This document shows positions 35,690-44,601 of a stretch of DNA of 64,000 nt, piece by piece (within the stretch, counting starts at the first letter, position 1; every line of letters starts with the position of its first letter). The position numbers were made by a program, and so were the translations under genes. The notes beneath the pieces were generated by a model. That model did no database searches and had not been told where the DNA came from. It saw nothing but the letters and a program-made list of their open reading frames with translations. Origin of the DNA: Noviherbaspirillum aerium (GTDB lineage Bacteria > Pseudomonadota > Gammaproteobacteria > Burkholderiales > Burkholderiaceae_D); the NCBI RefSeq assembly GCF_008929045.1, contig NZ_VFAH01000002.1, positions 496,001-560,000 on the forward strand, in the 5' to 3' direction.

Positions 35690-37357
35690 TCACCAGTTCC
35701 TGAACCGCTTCGGCGGGTCATACAGCCCGCCGGACGCGCGCACCAGGTCCTTCATGTTCTTCGCCGCCAGCAGATCACGCGTGGCAAGCCGCTTGTCGAT
35801 GCCGAGGTCTTCCGCGCGGCGGATGATGCCGCGGTCGCGCAGGTTCTCGACCATGCGCCGGTCGCGCCCCAGGCCGACCGGGGTGTAGCCGGCCACGCCG
35901 CGGATGGCCTGCTCGCGCTCCTCGTCGCTGCGGCACAGCAGCAGGTTGGCGATGCCTTCCTCGGTCAGGATATGCGTCACGTCGTCGCCGTAGATCATCA
36001 CCGGCGGAATCGCCATGCCTGCCTGCTCGGCCAGCTGCCAGGCGTCGAGCCTGTCGACGAAGGCCGGCTGCATGTGTTCGCGGAAGGTTTCCACCATCTG
36101 CACCACCAGCTTCTGGCCGCGCGGCATGACGTTCCTGCCTTCGCGCGCCTGGGCGCCCGCTTTCAGCCAGGCCGGGCTGACATGGCGGCGTCCGCGCGCA
36201 TCGGCGCCCATGTTGGGCGCGCCGCCGAATCCGGCCACCCGCCCTAGCGTGGCGGTGGACGAGTTGCCCTGCAGGTCGATCTGCAGCGTCGAGCCGATGA
36301 ACATGTCGCAGGCATAGTGACCGGCCGCCTGGCACAGCGCGCGGTTGCTGCGCATCGAGCCGTCCGGTCCGACGAAGAAGATGTCGGGCCGCGCACGGAT
36401 GTATTCCTCCATGCCGAGTTCGGAGCCGAAGGAATGCACCGACTCCACGAAGCCGGCTTCGATCGCCGGAATCAGGGCCGGATGCGGATTCAGCGCCCAG
36501 TGGCGCGCAATCTTTCCCTTCAATCCGAGCGACTGCGCATAGGTCGGCAGCAGCAGTTCGATGGCGGCGGTATCGAAGCCGATGCCGTGATTGAGCCGCT
36601 CGACCTGGTACTCCGCGTAAATGCCCTTGATGGCCATCATCGCCATCAGCACCTGGATCTCCGAGATCTGCGCCGGATCGCGGGTGAACAAGGGTTCGAT
36701 GTAATACGGCGTCGGCGACTGCACCACGAAGTCGACCCAGCTGGCGGGAATGTCGACCCGCGGCAGCGTGTCCACGATGCGGTTGACCTGGGCGATCACG
36801 ATGCCGCTCTTGAAGGCGGTTGCCTCCACGATGGCCGGCGTGTCCTCGGTATTGGGTCCGGTGTACAGGTTGCCGGCGCGGTCGGCCGCCTCGGCCACGA
36901 CCAGCGACACGCGCGGCGTGAGGTCGATGAAGTAGCGCGAGAACAGCTCGAGGTAGGTGTGGATCGCGCCGATGTTGAGCTTGCCGGCCGCCGCCAGGCG
37001 CGCCAGCCGCGCCGCCTGCGGCCCCGAAAAGGAGAAATCCAGGCGCGAGGCGATGCCGCGTTCGAACACATCGAGATGCTCGGGCAGGGCGATCACCGAC
37101 TGCAGCATGTGCAGCTGGTTGACGCGCGACGGATCGAGGCCGGCGAGCGCCTTGCCGAGAAAATCGGCCTGCTTCTGGTTGTTGCCTTCCAGGCAGACCC
37201 GGTCGCCGGGTTCCAGCACCGCATGCAGCAGGTCGGCGATGCGTTCGGCCGCGCATACCTTGCCGGACAGCCCGCCGGCGAGCGCGGAATGCGCGCGCGC
37301 CAGGCGGTCCGCCCGATTGCATTGCTGACGGTTCCAGGCGTGATCACGCGCTCCCAT
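35690..37357 (-). CDS. mdcA: Malonate decarboxylase alpha subunit (acetyl-S-ACP:malonate transferase)
   Basis: 555 residues, CoA-transferase-like. It swaps the acetyl group on MdcC for malonate, regenerating the carrier. Conserved parts seen are CLEGNNQKQADFLGKAL, DFSFSGPQAARLARL, the central GHYACDMFIGSTLQIDLQGN (in part) and GFGGAPNMGADARGRRH. GGGAGA lies 8 nt before the ATG at 37357. It follows the Bug protein gene by 27 bp. Confidence 0.95.
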   Translation of the reverse strand: MGARDHAWNRQQCNRADRLARAHSALAGGLSGKVCAAERIADLLHAVLEPGDRVCLEGNNQKQADFLGKALAGLDPSRVNQLHMLQSVIALPEHLDVFERGIASRLDFSFSGPQAARLARLAAAGKLNIGAIHTYLELFSRYFIDLTPRVSLVVAEAADRAGNLYTGPNTEDTPAIVEATAFKSGIVIAQVNRIVDTLPRVDIPASWVDFVVQSPTPYYIEPLFTRDPAQISEIQVLMAMMAIKGIYAEYQVERLNHGIGFDTAAIELLLPTYAQSLGLKGKIARHWALNPHPALIPAIEAGFVESVHSFGSELGMEEYIRARPDIFFVGPDGSMRSNRALCQAAGHYACDMFIGSTLQIDLQGNSSTATLGRVAGFGGAPNMGADARGRRHVSPAWLKAGAQAREGRNVMPRGQKLVVQMVETFREHMQPAFVDRLDAWQLAEQAGMAIPPVMIYGDDVTHILTEEGIANLLLCRSDEEREQAIRGVAGYTPVGLGRDRRMVENLRDRGIIRRAEDLGIDKRLATRDLLAAKNMKDLVRASGGLYDPPKRFRNW

Positions 37358-37384
37358 ACTGCATTCTCCCGTTGAAAATTAAAC

Positions 37385-38362
37385 TCAATCGATCTTGACG
37401 TTGGCGGCCTTGACCACTGTTCTCCAGCGTGCGATCTCGCTCGCCAGCATGGCGCCGAACTCTCCCTTCGACAGGGTCGGTGTTTCGGAACCGGCGTTCT
37501 GCCAGTTGGCCTGCAGTTCCGGCGAAGCCAGCGCCTTCTTCACTTCCGCCGCCATGCGTTCGACGACATCCGGCGGCGTGCCCTTGACCGCGAACAGACC
37601 GTACCAGGTCGAGACCACATAGTCGGGAACACCGGCTTCGGCGGCGGTCGGCACATCCGGGAAACCCGGCGCGCGCTTGGCGGATGCCACCGCCAGCGCC
37701 TTGATGCGGCCGGCCTTGATATGCGAAGCGGAGGAACCCAGGCCGTCGAACATCATGTCGACCTGTCCCGCCACCAGGTCCTGCAATGCCGGGCCGGCGC
37801 CGCGGTAGGGAATATGGGTCAATGCGGTCTTGGTCTGGATCTTGAACAGTTCGCCGGCAAGATGATGCGAAGTGCCGTTGCCGGCCGAGCCGAAGTTGAC
37901 CTTGCCCGCGTTCTTGTTGGCGTATTCGATGAAGGAAGCCAGATCCTTCACCGGCACCCGCTGCGGATTGACGACAATCACCTGCGGCGGCGTGGCGACC
38001 AGCGCCACCGGGATGAAATCTTTCTGGATGTCGTAGTCCAGCTTGGGATAGATGGAGGGTGCAATCGCATGATGGGCGCCGCCCATGAAGAAGGTATAGC
38101 CGTCGGGCGCCGCTTTCGCCGCCACGCCGGCGCCGAGGTTGCCGCCCGCGCCGCCGCGGTTGTCGATGATGATGGTCTTGCCGAGCTGCTTGGTCAGCTG
38201 CGCCGCCAGCGGCCTGGCGAAAGCATCGGTGCCGCCGCCGGCGGGGAACGGCACGACGATGGTGACCGGCCTGCTCGGCCAGGTATCGGCCGCGCACAAG
38301 CCGGAAAAGGAAGATATGGCCAGTCCGGCAGCGAGGAAGAAAGCGTGTTTGAACATCATCAT
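37385..38362 (-). CDS. Bug-family (TctC) solute-binding protein
   Basis: 325 residues from ATG 38362, which has GGAG 6 nt upstream; an ATG at 38374 is in frame. A cleavable signal peptide (FFLAAGLAISSFSGLCAA) exports it to the periplasm. Family motifs: TIVVPFPAGGGTDAFAR, IDNRGGAGGNLG, FGSAGNGTSHHLAGELF, HIPYRGAGPALQDLVAGQVD. It probably captures malonate or a related dicarboxylate, since it is the first gene of the mdc operon. No TctA/TctB membrane partners or MdcL/M or MadL/M permeases are encoded in the window, so uptake must use components elsewhere. Confidence 0.9.
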   Translation of the reverse strand: MMMFKHAFFLAAGLAISSFSGLCAADTWPSRPVTIVVPFPAGGGTDAFARPLAAQLTKQLGKTIIIDNRGGAGGNLGAGVAAKAAPDGYTFFMGGAHHAIAPSIYPKLDYDIQKDFIPVALVATPPQVIVVNPQRVPVKDLASFIEYANKNAGKVNFGSAGNGTSHHLAGELFKIQTKTALTHIPYRGAGPALQDLVAGQVDMMFDGLGSSASHIKAGRIKALAVASAKRAPGFPDVPTAAEAGVPDYVVSTWYGLFAVKGTPPDVVERMAAEVKKALASPELQANWQNAGSETPTLSKGEFGAMLASEIARWRTVVKAANVKID

Positions 38363-38439
38363 TGTCTCCACCAATAGAAGGTTGGTTTGTCAGCGTGGTA
38401 ACTGCGGTTCCCTTTTTAGGGCTTGTTATGGACTTTATC

Positions 38440-38488
38440 GTATACTTGCAGCAGCTCTCTTGTATACACAAAGCCCCTCCAAGGATAC
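38440..38488. promoter_or_regulatory. Candidate operator for the GntR regulator
   Basis: Two GTATAC palindromes at 38440-38445 and 38462-38467, 22 bp apart (two helical turns), the second as CTTGTATACACAAAG. A related GGATAC lies at 38483. Inverted TTGTATACAA-like sites are typical of FadR-family GntR proteins. The position between the divergent operon and regulator genes fits control of both. Confidence 0.6.
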
Positions 38489-38626
38489 ATAATGCCTGAC
38501 AAATGTCAAACTACCGTGAGGCAAGTAGTGCAACTGTTCTCTCTGCAGGGGACCAACTGATAGGTTGCCGCAAGAACAACACGTCCCGCCTGCCTAGCCT
38601 TGCCGGCATGCGATCGAGAAAAATCC

Positions 38627-39310
38627 GTGAAAAACAGTAAAGACCAGATGACAAGCCGTTCCCATTCCATGCGCGACGCCATCGAAGAACAGATTGCGGT
38701 CGGCGAACTGCGCCCCGGCCAGCACCTCGACGAAACCGAACTCGCCACCCGCTTCGGCGTCTCGCGCACGCCGATCCGGGAAGCCTTGATCCAGCTCGCC
38801 TCGATGGGGCTGGTGGTGATCCGCCCGCGCCGCGGCGCCGTTGTCGCGGAAATCGCGCCGCAGCAGCTGGTGGAAATGTTCGAGGTGATGGCGGAGCTGG
38901 AGGCGATGTGCGGCCGCCTCGCCGCACGCCGCATGTTTACCGAGGAACATGCGCAGCTGCAGAAGGCGCACGACGCCTGCAGGGAGGCTCATGAAGCGGG
39001 CGACTCCGACGAATACTATTACCGCAACGAAGCCTTCCACGAACAGATCTACGCTGGCAGCCACAACGCCTTCCTAGCCGAGCAGGCGCGCAACCTGCAC
39101 CGCCGCCTGCGCCCCTACCGCAGGCTGCAGCTGCGCGTGCGCGACCGGGTGGCGACGTCGTTCTCCGAGCACCAGGACATCGTCGATTCCATCATCGCCG
39201 GCGACGGCGAACGCACCGCCGCGCTGCTGCGCGATCACATCATGATTCAGGGGCAGCGCTTCGCGGACCTGATCGCTTCGCTCGCGCATCTGTCGAACAA
39301 GGCTGCGTGA
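38627..39310 (+). CDS. GntR-family (FadR/FCD) transcriptional regulator
   Basis: 227 residues from GTG 38627; TTG 38600 and ATG 38648 are alternatives. The winged helix (about 8-75) has DETELATRFGVSRTPIREAL, and the C-terminal FCD ligand domain has conserved Asp/His positions (NEAFHEQIYAGSHN, SFSEHQDIVDSI). Divergent from the mdc operon and probably its malonate- or malonyl-CoA-responsive repressor, in the role of MdcY. The more usual LysR-type MdcR is absent. Confidence 0.88.
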   Translation: MKNSKDQMTSRSHSMRDAIEEQIAVGELRPGQHLDETELATRFGVSRTPIREALIQLASMGLVVIRPRRGAVVAEIAPQQLVEMFEVMAELEAMCGRLAARRMFTEEHAQLQKAHDACREAHEAGDSDEYYYRNEAFHEQIYAGSHNAFLAEQARNLHRRLRPYRRLQLRVRDRVATSFSEHQDIVDSIIAGDGERTAALLRDHIMIQGQRFADLIASLAHLSNKAA

Positions 39311-39349
39311 TGCGGCAGCCGCGATACGGATACCGGCGTTAATCCATCC

Positions 39350-40339
39350 ATGGAACTCAACTGGATCGATCTTCTGCTCGGCGCGCTCATCCTGCTGAGC
39401 ATGGCCATGGGATGGCGCCGCGGCTTCCTGCAGGAGAGCGCCGACCTTGCCGCCTGGCTGGCCGGCCTGCTGCTCGGACTGCACCTGTATGCGCCGGCGG
39501 CCCGATGGCTGGCGGGCGTTTCCGGCTGGCCCGCTGCCTGGAGCCGGCCGGCCGCTTTCCTTGCCATCTTCTTCGCCGGCCTGCTGGCGGTGCGGCTGCT
39601 GGCCGCGCTGCTCCTGTCGCACCTGTCGCACCTGTCGCACCGCTCGCGCCTGCCCCGGCAAGCCCACCTGCATTCCGCCAACAAGGCGCTGGGCGTCGCG
39701 CCCGGCTTCGCCAACGGCCTGATCCATGCCATGGTGGCCGCCGCATTGCTGCTGTCGGTTCCCCTGCCGCAGGACATGCAGCGCCAGGCACGCGACAGCG
39801 AACTCGCCAACCGCTTCGCGGGCTATGCCGAAGTGGTGGAAGCCGCGCTTCTGCCGGTATTCGATGAAGCGATCGGCAAGACCATGAACATGCTGACCGT
39901 GCAGCCGCAGTCGTCGGAAATGGTGAAGCTGCCGTTCCGGATCAAGGAGACGAAACCGCTGCCGGAACTGGAAGCGCGCATGCTCGAACTGCTGAACCGG
40001 GAAAGGCTCGCCGCCGGCCTGAAGCCGCTGACGATGCATGCGGAGCTGACCGCGGTGGGACGCGCGCACTCGGCCGACATGCTGGCGCGCGGCTATTTCT
40101 CGCATCACTCGCCGGAAGGAAAAAGCGCCTTCGACCGGATGCGGGCCGCAGGCATCTCCTTTCGCCTCGCCGGCGAAAACCTGGCCTTCGCGCCGACGGT
40201 GAAGCTGGCGCATACCGGGCTGATGAATTCGCCCGGGCACCGGGCCAACATCCTGCGGCCGCAGTTCGGCAAGGTCGGCATCGGCATCATGGATGCGGGG
40301 CGGCGGGGCATCATGGTGACGCAGCAGTTCAGCAACTGA
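39350..40339 (+). CDS. CvpA-like membrane domain fused to a CAP/SCP domain
   Basis: 329 residues. Residues about 1-165 resemble CvpA: four hydrophobic segments, starting MELNWIDLLLGALILLSMAMGWRRGF (in part). Residues about 200-325 are a CAP/SCP (YkwD-like) domain with LLNRERLAAGLKPLTMHAEL, HSADMLARGYFSHHSPEG and the closing NSPGHRANIL. The CAP domain would lie in the periplasm. A triple 9-bp repeat (39614-39640) encodes LSHLSHLSH in the loop between membrane segments. CAP domains of bacteria are of uncertain function. It is alone on its strand between the regulator and the M48 peptidase. Confidence 0.85.
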   Translation: MELNWIDLLLGALILLSMAMGWRRGFLQESADLAAWLAGLLLGLHLYAPAARWLAGVSGWPAAWSRPAAFLAIFFAGLLAVRLLAALLLSHLSHLSHRSRLPRQAHLHSANKALGVAPGFANGLIHAMVAAALLLSVPLPQDMQRQARDSELANRFAGYAEVVEAALLPVFDEAIGKTMNMLTVQPQSSEMVKLPFRIKETKPLPELEARMLELLNRERLAAGLKPLTMHAELTAVGRAHSADMLARGYFSHHSPEGKSAFDRMRAAGISFRLAGENLAFAPTVKLAHTGLMNSPGHRANILRPQFGKVGIGIMDAGRRGIMVTQQFSN

Positions 40340-40474
40340 GCAGCAACTAAGCAGCAACCGAGCGGCAACCGAGCGGCTGCATGGCGCGGCCGAGCTCCGG
40401 TCCGAAGCGAATACCGCTTTATCGCGCGGACTTGCGCTATCCTTGCTGCCAACATAAAAAAGCAGGGAGAGTGC

Positions 40475-42001
40475 GTGGACCGTCATGTCTATGAAGGCCT
40501 CGTCGAAAGGCTCGAGGCGCAAGCGGAAAACAATCCGGCTTCATTCCAGACCAGGGTGCTGCTGATCAGCGTCGCCGCCTACGCGGCGCTCTTCCTCGTG
40601 CTGGCGGCGCTCGCCGCCTTCATCTACATTGCGTTCGACTGGGCGCGCAGCGGACATCGCGCCAGCATGTTCACGATTGCGATTTTCGGGCTGACGCTGG
40701 TCCCGGTCTTCCTTACCGTGCTGCGCATGTTCTTCATGCGGCTTCCCGTACCCGAAGGAAGGCGCATCACGCGCGAAGAAGCGCCCCAGCTGTTCGAGGT
40801 CCTCGACAAGATGCGCCGCAAGCTGAAGGGACCGCCGATTCATCATGTGCTGGTGGACGAACGGTTCAACGCCGCCGTCGCCCAGTTGCCGCGCTGGGGC
40901 TTCTTCGGCGGCCACACCAATTACCTGATGCTCGGCCTGCCCTACATGCTGGGCGTTCCCGCCAGCGAGATGCTGGCCACGGTCGCGCATGAATACGGCC
41001 ACCTCAGCAACAGCCACGGCAAGCTGGGCGCCTGGGTGTACCGGCAGCGCCGTACCTTCGGCGCCTTGCATGAGCAGGTGGACGATTCCCGCGACAGCAG
41101 CTGGGCACATGCGTTTCTGGCCGCATCGCTCGACCGCTTCATGCCTTATTACTATGCCTATACCTTTGCGCTCTCGCGCCAGAACGAGTACATCGCCGAC
41201 CAGGCGGCGACCCGGCTGGTCGGTGCGCAAGCCAACGCAAGCGGCCTGGTGCGCGATATCCTGCTCGGACGCTGGTTCGATGAATCCTTCTGGCAGGGCA
41301 TCTACAGCCAGGCCCGAACCGCGCCGCGTCCCGCCGTGGCGCCGTACGCATCGATGCGCACCGCATTCAAGGCGGCCTATCCCGAATGGGCGACGGCGGA
41401 AAGACTGACGCAGGCATGGCGCGAGAAATCGGGATGGCATGATACGCATCCCGCGCTGCGCGACCGGGTCGAAGCCACCGGCCAGTCTCCGCAACTGCCG
41501 GCGCCGGTTGACATGACCGCCGCCGAAGCGCTGCTGGGCGCCGGCATGGCAAAACGGCTGATCCAGGAATTTGACCAGGCCTGGTGGGATGCGGAGAAAA
41601 AGGAATGGGAATCGCGGCACCGCCACGCCGTCCGGTCCAGGCAGCGATTGCAGGAACTGTCAGCCGGGCAAATGCAGGCGCTGCCCCTGCACGATCTGCA
41701 GGAGCTTGCCTTGCTGAAGGCGGAGTTCGAGTCGCGGCAAGCCGCCAAGCCGGTACTGGAGCATCTGCTGGAGCAACCCGGCGGCCCGTTTCCCAAGGCG
41801 GCCTACTCCTACGGCCGCATCCTGCTCGATGAAAAAAATGACCGCGGCCTGGACTATCTGGTCACTGCCGCGCAACACGATCAGCGGCTGATGGAAAGCG
41901 CGGCCCAGGCCGGTTACGACTATCTGCGAGAAAGAAGCGGGGAAGCGCGGGCCAGGGACTGGTGGGAGAAACTGGTGCCGCAGGAAGTGGAACACGCGTA
42001 A
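40475..42001 (+). CDS. M48-family membrane metallopeptidase
   Basis: 508 residues, GTG start at 40475 with GGGAGA upstream. Two hydrophobic segments (about 30-53 and 64-85) precede the zinc peptidase domain, with HEYGH at 172-176 and a probable third ligand Glu in SRQNEYIADQAAT near 235. The C-terminal 150 residues are helical and charged. Likely membrane-bound quality-control protease; substrate unknown. Followed by a copy of a dispersed repeat. Confidence 0.88.
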   Translation: MDRHVYEGLVERLEAQAENNPASFQTRVLLISVAAYAALFLVLAALAAFIYIAFDWARSGHRASMFTIAIFGLTLVPVFLTVLRMFFMRLPVPEGRRITREEAPQLFEVLDKMRRKLKGPPIHHVLVDERFNAAVAQLPRWGFFGGHTNYLMLGLPYMLGVPASEMLATVAHEYGHLSNSHGKLGAWVYRQRRTFGALHEQVDDSRDSSWAHAFLAASLDRFMPYYYAYTFALSRQNEYIADQAATRLVGAQANASGLVRDILLGRWFDESFWQGIYSQARTAPRPAVAPYASMRTAFKAAYPEWATAERLTQAWREKSGWHDTHPALRDRVEATGQSPQLPAPVDMTAAEALLGAGMAKRLIQEFDQAWWDAEKKEWESRHRHAVRSRQRLQELSAGQMQALPLHDLQELALLKAEFESRQAAKPVLEHLLEQPGGPFPKAAYSYGRILLDEKNDRGLDYLVTAAQHDQRLMESAAQAGYDYLRERSGEARARDWWEKLVPQEVEHA

Positions 42002-42031
42002 TGCCTATGGACCGAAGCGTCGGTGCGGTTC

Positions 42032-42139
42032 GGGCGAGGCGGGAGGAGCGCCGTGTGGCGGGCCACACCAGCAACGAACAACGCGGCCATGTGCCCAGGG
42101 CAAGCCGAGGCGACCGACCATTCACCTGCACTCCGCTCT
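42032..42139. repeat. Dispersed 108-bp intergenic repeat, copy B
   Basis: Direct relative of 19698-19805. It lies between two convergent genes, 31 bp after the M48 peptidase stop, and its right end touches the stop codon of the next gene. Confidence 0.8.
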
Positions 42140-42899
42140 AGTCTCCGCCGCCGTCTCCGCCTCCCCCATCGCCGCCGCAGCCATCCCCGCCCATTCCGCC
42201 TGCGCCCCCTCCCTCTCCGCCGCCACCGGCCTCGTTCCCGCCCGGCATGTGCTCCCCGGCGTACGCGGTGGCGAAGAAATCATTGAACGCCGCGGATGAA
42301 ATCAATCCCGCCAGCAGCAGGCCTGCCGGCGTCATCGCCTCCGGATAGCTGGCGCCGCCGGACATCAGGCCGCGCGCATCGAGCTTCACATAGCCGATAC
42401 GCCCGCCGCTGACCAGCCAGCCGTGGCCTCCGGGCAAGGCGAGCTGCTGGTCCAGGAGAAACAATGCCGGCAGCACCGGAGCCGCCGGCGACAGGCCGGC
42501 GATGATCCGGGCCTGGACCAGGCAATTGGCCGCGGCCTGCTCCCATTCCGAGCGCATGCGCGGCGCGTGGTCGGTGACGGCGGATGGAAAGTGATGCGCG
42601 CGCAGGCGGTCCAGTCCATCCCTGTCGAGGGAAGCCCATGCATCCCACAGCACCTGTGCCGCCAGCGACGGCAACGCGCAGGGCCGGTCGGTCCGGGAGA
42701 GGCAGTCGAAATACGTGAGCAGGGCGTCCGCCACATGCGGCATTGCCCTCGAATCCGCGCCGGAGCCGGGATGCAGCCTGGAGAGGCGATCCAGCCAAGG
42801 CATGTCGAGCCCTTCCGGCAGCTGGGCGATTGCGGCGTAGCGGCTGCCGGCGCGCAAGCCGCTGCGCGGGCGCCTGATCCGGTTCCAGAATGATTTCAT
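42138..42899 (-). CDS. Uncharacterised protein with Gly/Asp-rich tail
   Basis: 253 residues. A basic N-terminus (MKSFWNRIRRPRSGLRAG) is followed by a mainly helical domain (about 25-215). The last about 35 residues are almost only Gly with Asp, Glu and Met (GGDGCGGDGGGGDGGGD), an extension seen in several unrelated bacterial proteins with no known role. No signal peptide or membrane segment. I do not recognise the family. It starts just beyond a very long perfect hairpin. Confidence 0.65.
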   Translation of the reverse strand: MKSFWNRIRRPRSGLRAGSRYAAIAQLPEGLDMPWLDRLSRLHPGSGADSRAMPHVADALLTYFDCLSRTDRPCALPSLAAQVLWDAWASLDRDGLDRLRAHHFPSAVTDHAPRMRSEWEQAAANCLVQARIIAGLSPAAPVLPALFLLDQQLALPGGHGWLVSGGRIGYVKLDARGLMSGGASYPEAMTPAGLLLAGLISSAAFNDFFATAYAGEHMPGGNEAGGGGEGGGAGGMGGDGCGGDGGGGDGGGD

Positions 42900-42972
42900 G
42901 GCTTTGAGTAAGAGTTCAATCGGCGTTGTTACTCTCGGATCATCTTTTCGTAACGGCGTTCCCGCTTCGACC

Positions 42973-43019
42973 TATGGATCCGACCCGAGAAATGCGCCAT
43001 TTTTCGGGTCGGATCCATA
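42973..43019. repeat. Very long hairpin (22-bp stem, 3-nt loop)
   Basis: 42973-42994 pairs with 42998-43019, with only one G/T position and a CGC loop; the core is GGATCCGACCCGA. There is no T-run on either strand. It lies between two minus-strand genes, 74 bp before the start of the downstream one. Confidence 0.8.
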
Positions 43020-43118
43020 AATGGAATATCTGCCGGAAGGGGGTTTATGCGTCTGCACAAAAATCAGGAATGCGAGCCAAGCGATTTCCATGTGCCTGCC
43101 AGAAGACGATAGGCGGCT

Positions 43119-43844
43119 TCACAGCGTCCGCAAATCCGCCACCGCCTCGGCGCCGAAACGCTCGTCCAGCAGGAAATCGACCAGCTTGCCCGCGCATTCC
43201 GCAGGGCTGGCGAGCGAACCGTCGCGCTTCAATCCTTCGAAGCGTTCCCGCAGCGGGAAACGTTCCAGCGGCGTGGCGCGGATGGCGGCCTGCATGTCGG
43301 TGTCGATGATGCCCGGCGCCAGGCTGCAGATGCGCAGCGCCGCCACGCCGTCCAGGGCCGCGGCGCGCGCATGATGGTCGAGCGCGGCCTTGGTCGCGCA
43401 ATAGACGCTCCAGCCGGGATAGGGGCTGCGGCCGGCGCCGCTGGAGATGTGCAGCACCCGCACCTCGCCCGCGTCCGCCTGGGCGCAGACCGCGTCGGCC
43501 AGCATCAGCGGCGCCGTCACATTGACGCTGACCGCATGCGCCACCGCCAGCGGGTCCTGCACGCCGAGCGGACCGACCGGCTGCACCAGGCCGGCATTGT
43601 TGATCAGCAGGACGCGGCTGCATCCGGCAAGCCGCCTCGACAGTTCGCCCGCCGCCAGCCAGCCGGCCAGCGCCGCCGGATCCGACAAGTCGAGACTGAC
43701 CTGCTCCAGCAAGTCCGCGTGTCCGTCGGCATTGCCGAGCGCCTGGCGGGCAATGCCCAGCACGGGAATTTTCCGCCCCAGCAGTTCATTGCAGATCGCG
43801 GCCCCCAGGCCGCGGCTGTGGCCGGTCAGTATTGCCTTCAACAT
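43119..43844 (-). CDS. Short-chain dehydrogenase/reductase
   Basis: 241 residues, Rossmann-fold NAD(P)H oxidoreductase. Cofactor motif TGHSRGLG (7-14), NNAG (82-85), catalytic Ser134/135 (HISSGAG), Tyr148 and Lys152 (YCATK). The SRGLG form and the PGIIDTDMQ region resemble sepiapterin-reductase-like SDRs (YueD-type). Substrate unknown. Located between a long hairpin and the host-attachment gene promoter. Confidence 0.88.
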   Translation of the reverse strand: MLKAILTGHSRGLGAAICNELLGRKIPVLGIARQALGNADGHADLLEQVSLDLSDPAALAGWLAAGELSRRLAGCSRVLLINNAGLVQPVGPLGVQDPLAVAHAVSVNVTAPLMLADAVCAQADAGEVRVLHISSGAGRSPYPGWSVYCATKAALDHHARAAALDGVAALRICSLAPGIIDTDMQAAIRATPLERFPLRERFEGLKRDGSLASPAECAGKLVDFLLDERFGAEAVADLRTL

Positions 43845-44130
43845 GTTGACTCTCTCCAGTGATGTTCTTGGTCACCCGCCCGCCGGCGGCGCCGATGCCC
43901 TTCATGACGCAAGCCGCGGCTTCGTTTTCGGAAATCCGATTTTCCGAGTCTAGCCAAATTGGCCGTGGCTTGCAGGCCGGCAGGGCGCGTGCATGTGTGC
44001 ATGATGACGTCGTTGCCGGGCGCAAGATTTGCCCTCGGCAAGCCTCGCCACCATGGAAAGACATCGCTGGAACATTCCGTTGACCCGCGCATCGAATCCC
44101 CTTACTGATTAATGGACTCATGAGGATGAT

Positions 44131-44601
44131 ATGAACGCTACCTGGATCCTTTCCGCTAACGCAAGCCGTGCGAGGTTCTTTTCGCAAGGCAATCTGACCG
44201 AACCTCTGGAAGAAATCAACGACATGGTTAACGAGGCGTCGCGCCTGAGGATGGTGGAAACCACCGAGTCCGACAAGCGCGGCCCGACCGCCGGCACGAA
44301 GAGCATGCACAATACCGGCGGCGCGGTGCCGAACAAGCTCTATGAGCCGCCGACCACGCCGGATGTGCGCGAGGCGGAACTGTTTGCAAGGGATATCGCC
44401 AGCTATCTGCTGGAGAACCAGCGCGACGGCCGCTTCGACAAATTGTCGGTGGTGGCGGCGCCCCAGTTCCTCGGCATGCTGCGCAAGGTGCTTGATCCGC
44501 AGGTGAAATCCGCCGTCAACCTGGAGATTGACAAGGACTATACCCAGTTCAACCCGGGCCAGCTGCTCGACCAGATCCAGACCTACAAGGACAAGAGCTA
44601 A
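44131..44601 (+). CDS. Host-attachment family protein
   Basis: 156 residues. Begins MNATWILSANASRARFFSQ, has a disordered Gly/Thr/Lys region (about 50-75), then FARDIASYLLENQRDGRFDKLSVVAAPQFLGMLRK, given here in pieces, which is the signature of the family annotated as required for attachment to host cells. The fold is related to archaeo-eukaryotic release-factor-like domains; the biochemical role is unsettled. It occurs widely in beta-proteobacteria, often in non-pathogens, so the name should not be read as evidence of host contact. Confidence 0.85.
   Translation: MNATWILSANASRARFFSQGNLTEPLEEINDMVNEASRLRMVETTESDKRGPTAGTKSMHNTGGAVPNKLYEPPTTPDVREAELFARDIASYLLENQRDGRFDKLSVVAAPQFLGMLRKVLDPQVKSAVNLEIDKDYTQFNPGQLLDQIQTYKDKS

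Noticed and set aside
35775-37322. 515-codon minus-strand frame overlapping mdcA
   Set aside because: Alternative frame in GC-rich DNA; MdcA motifs lie in the other frame.
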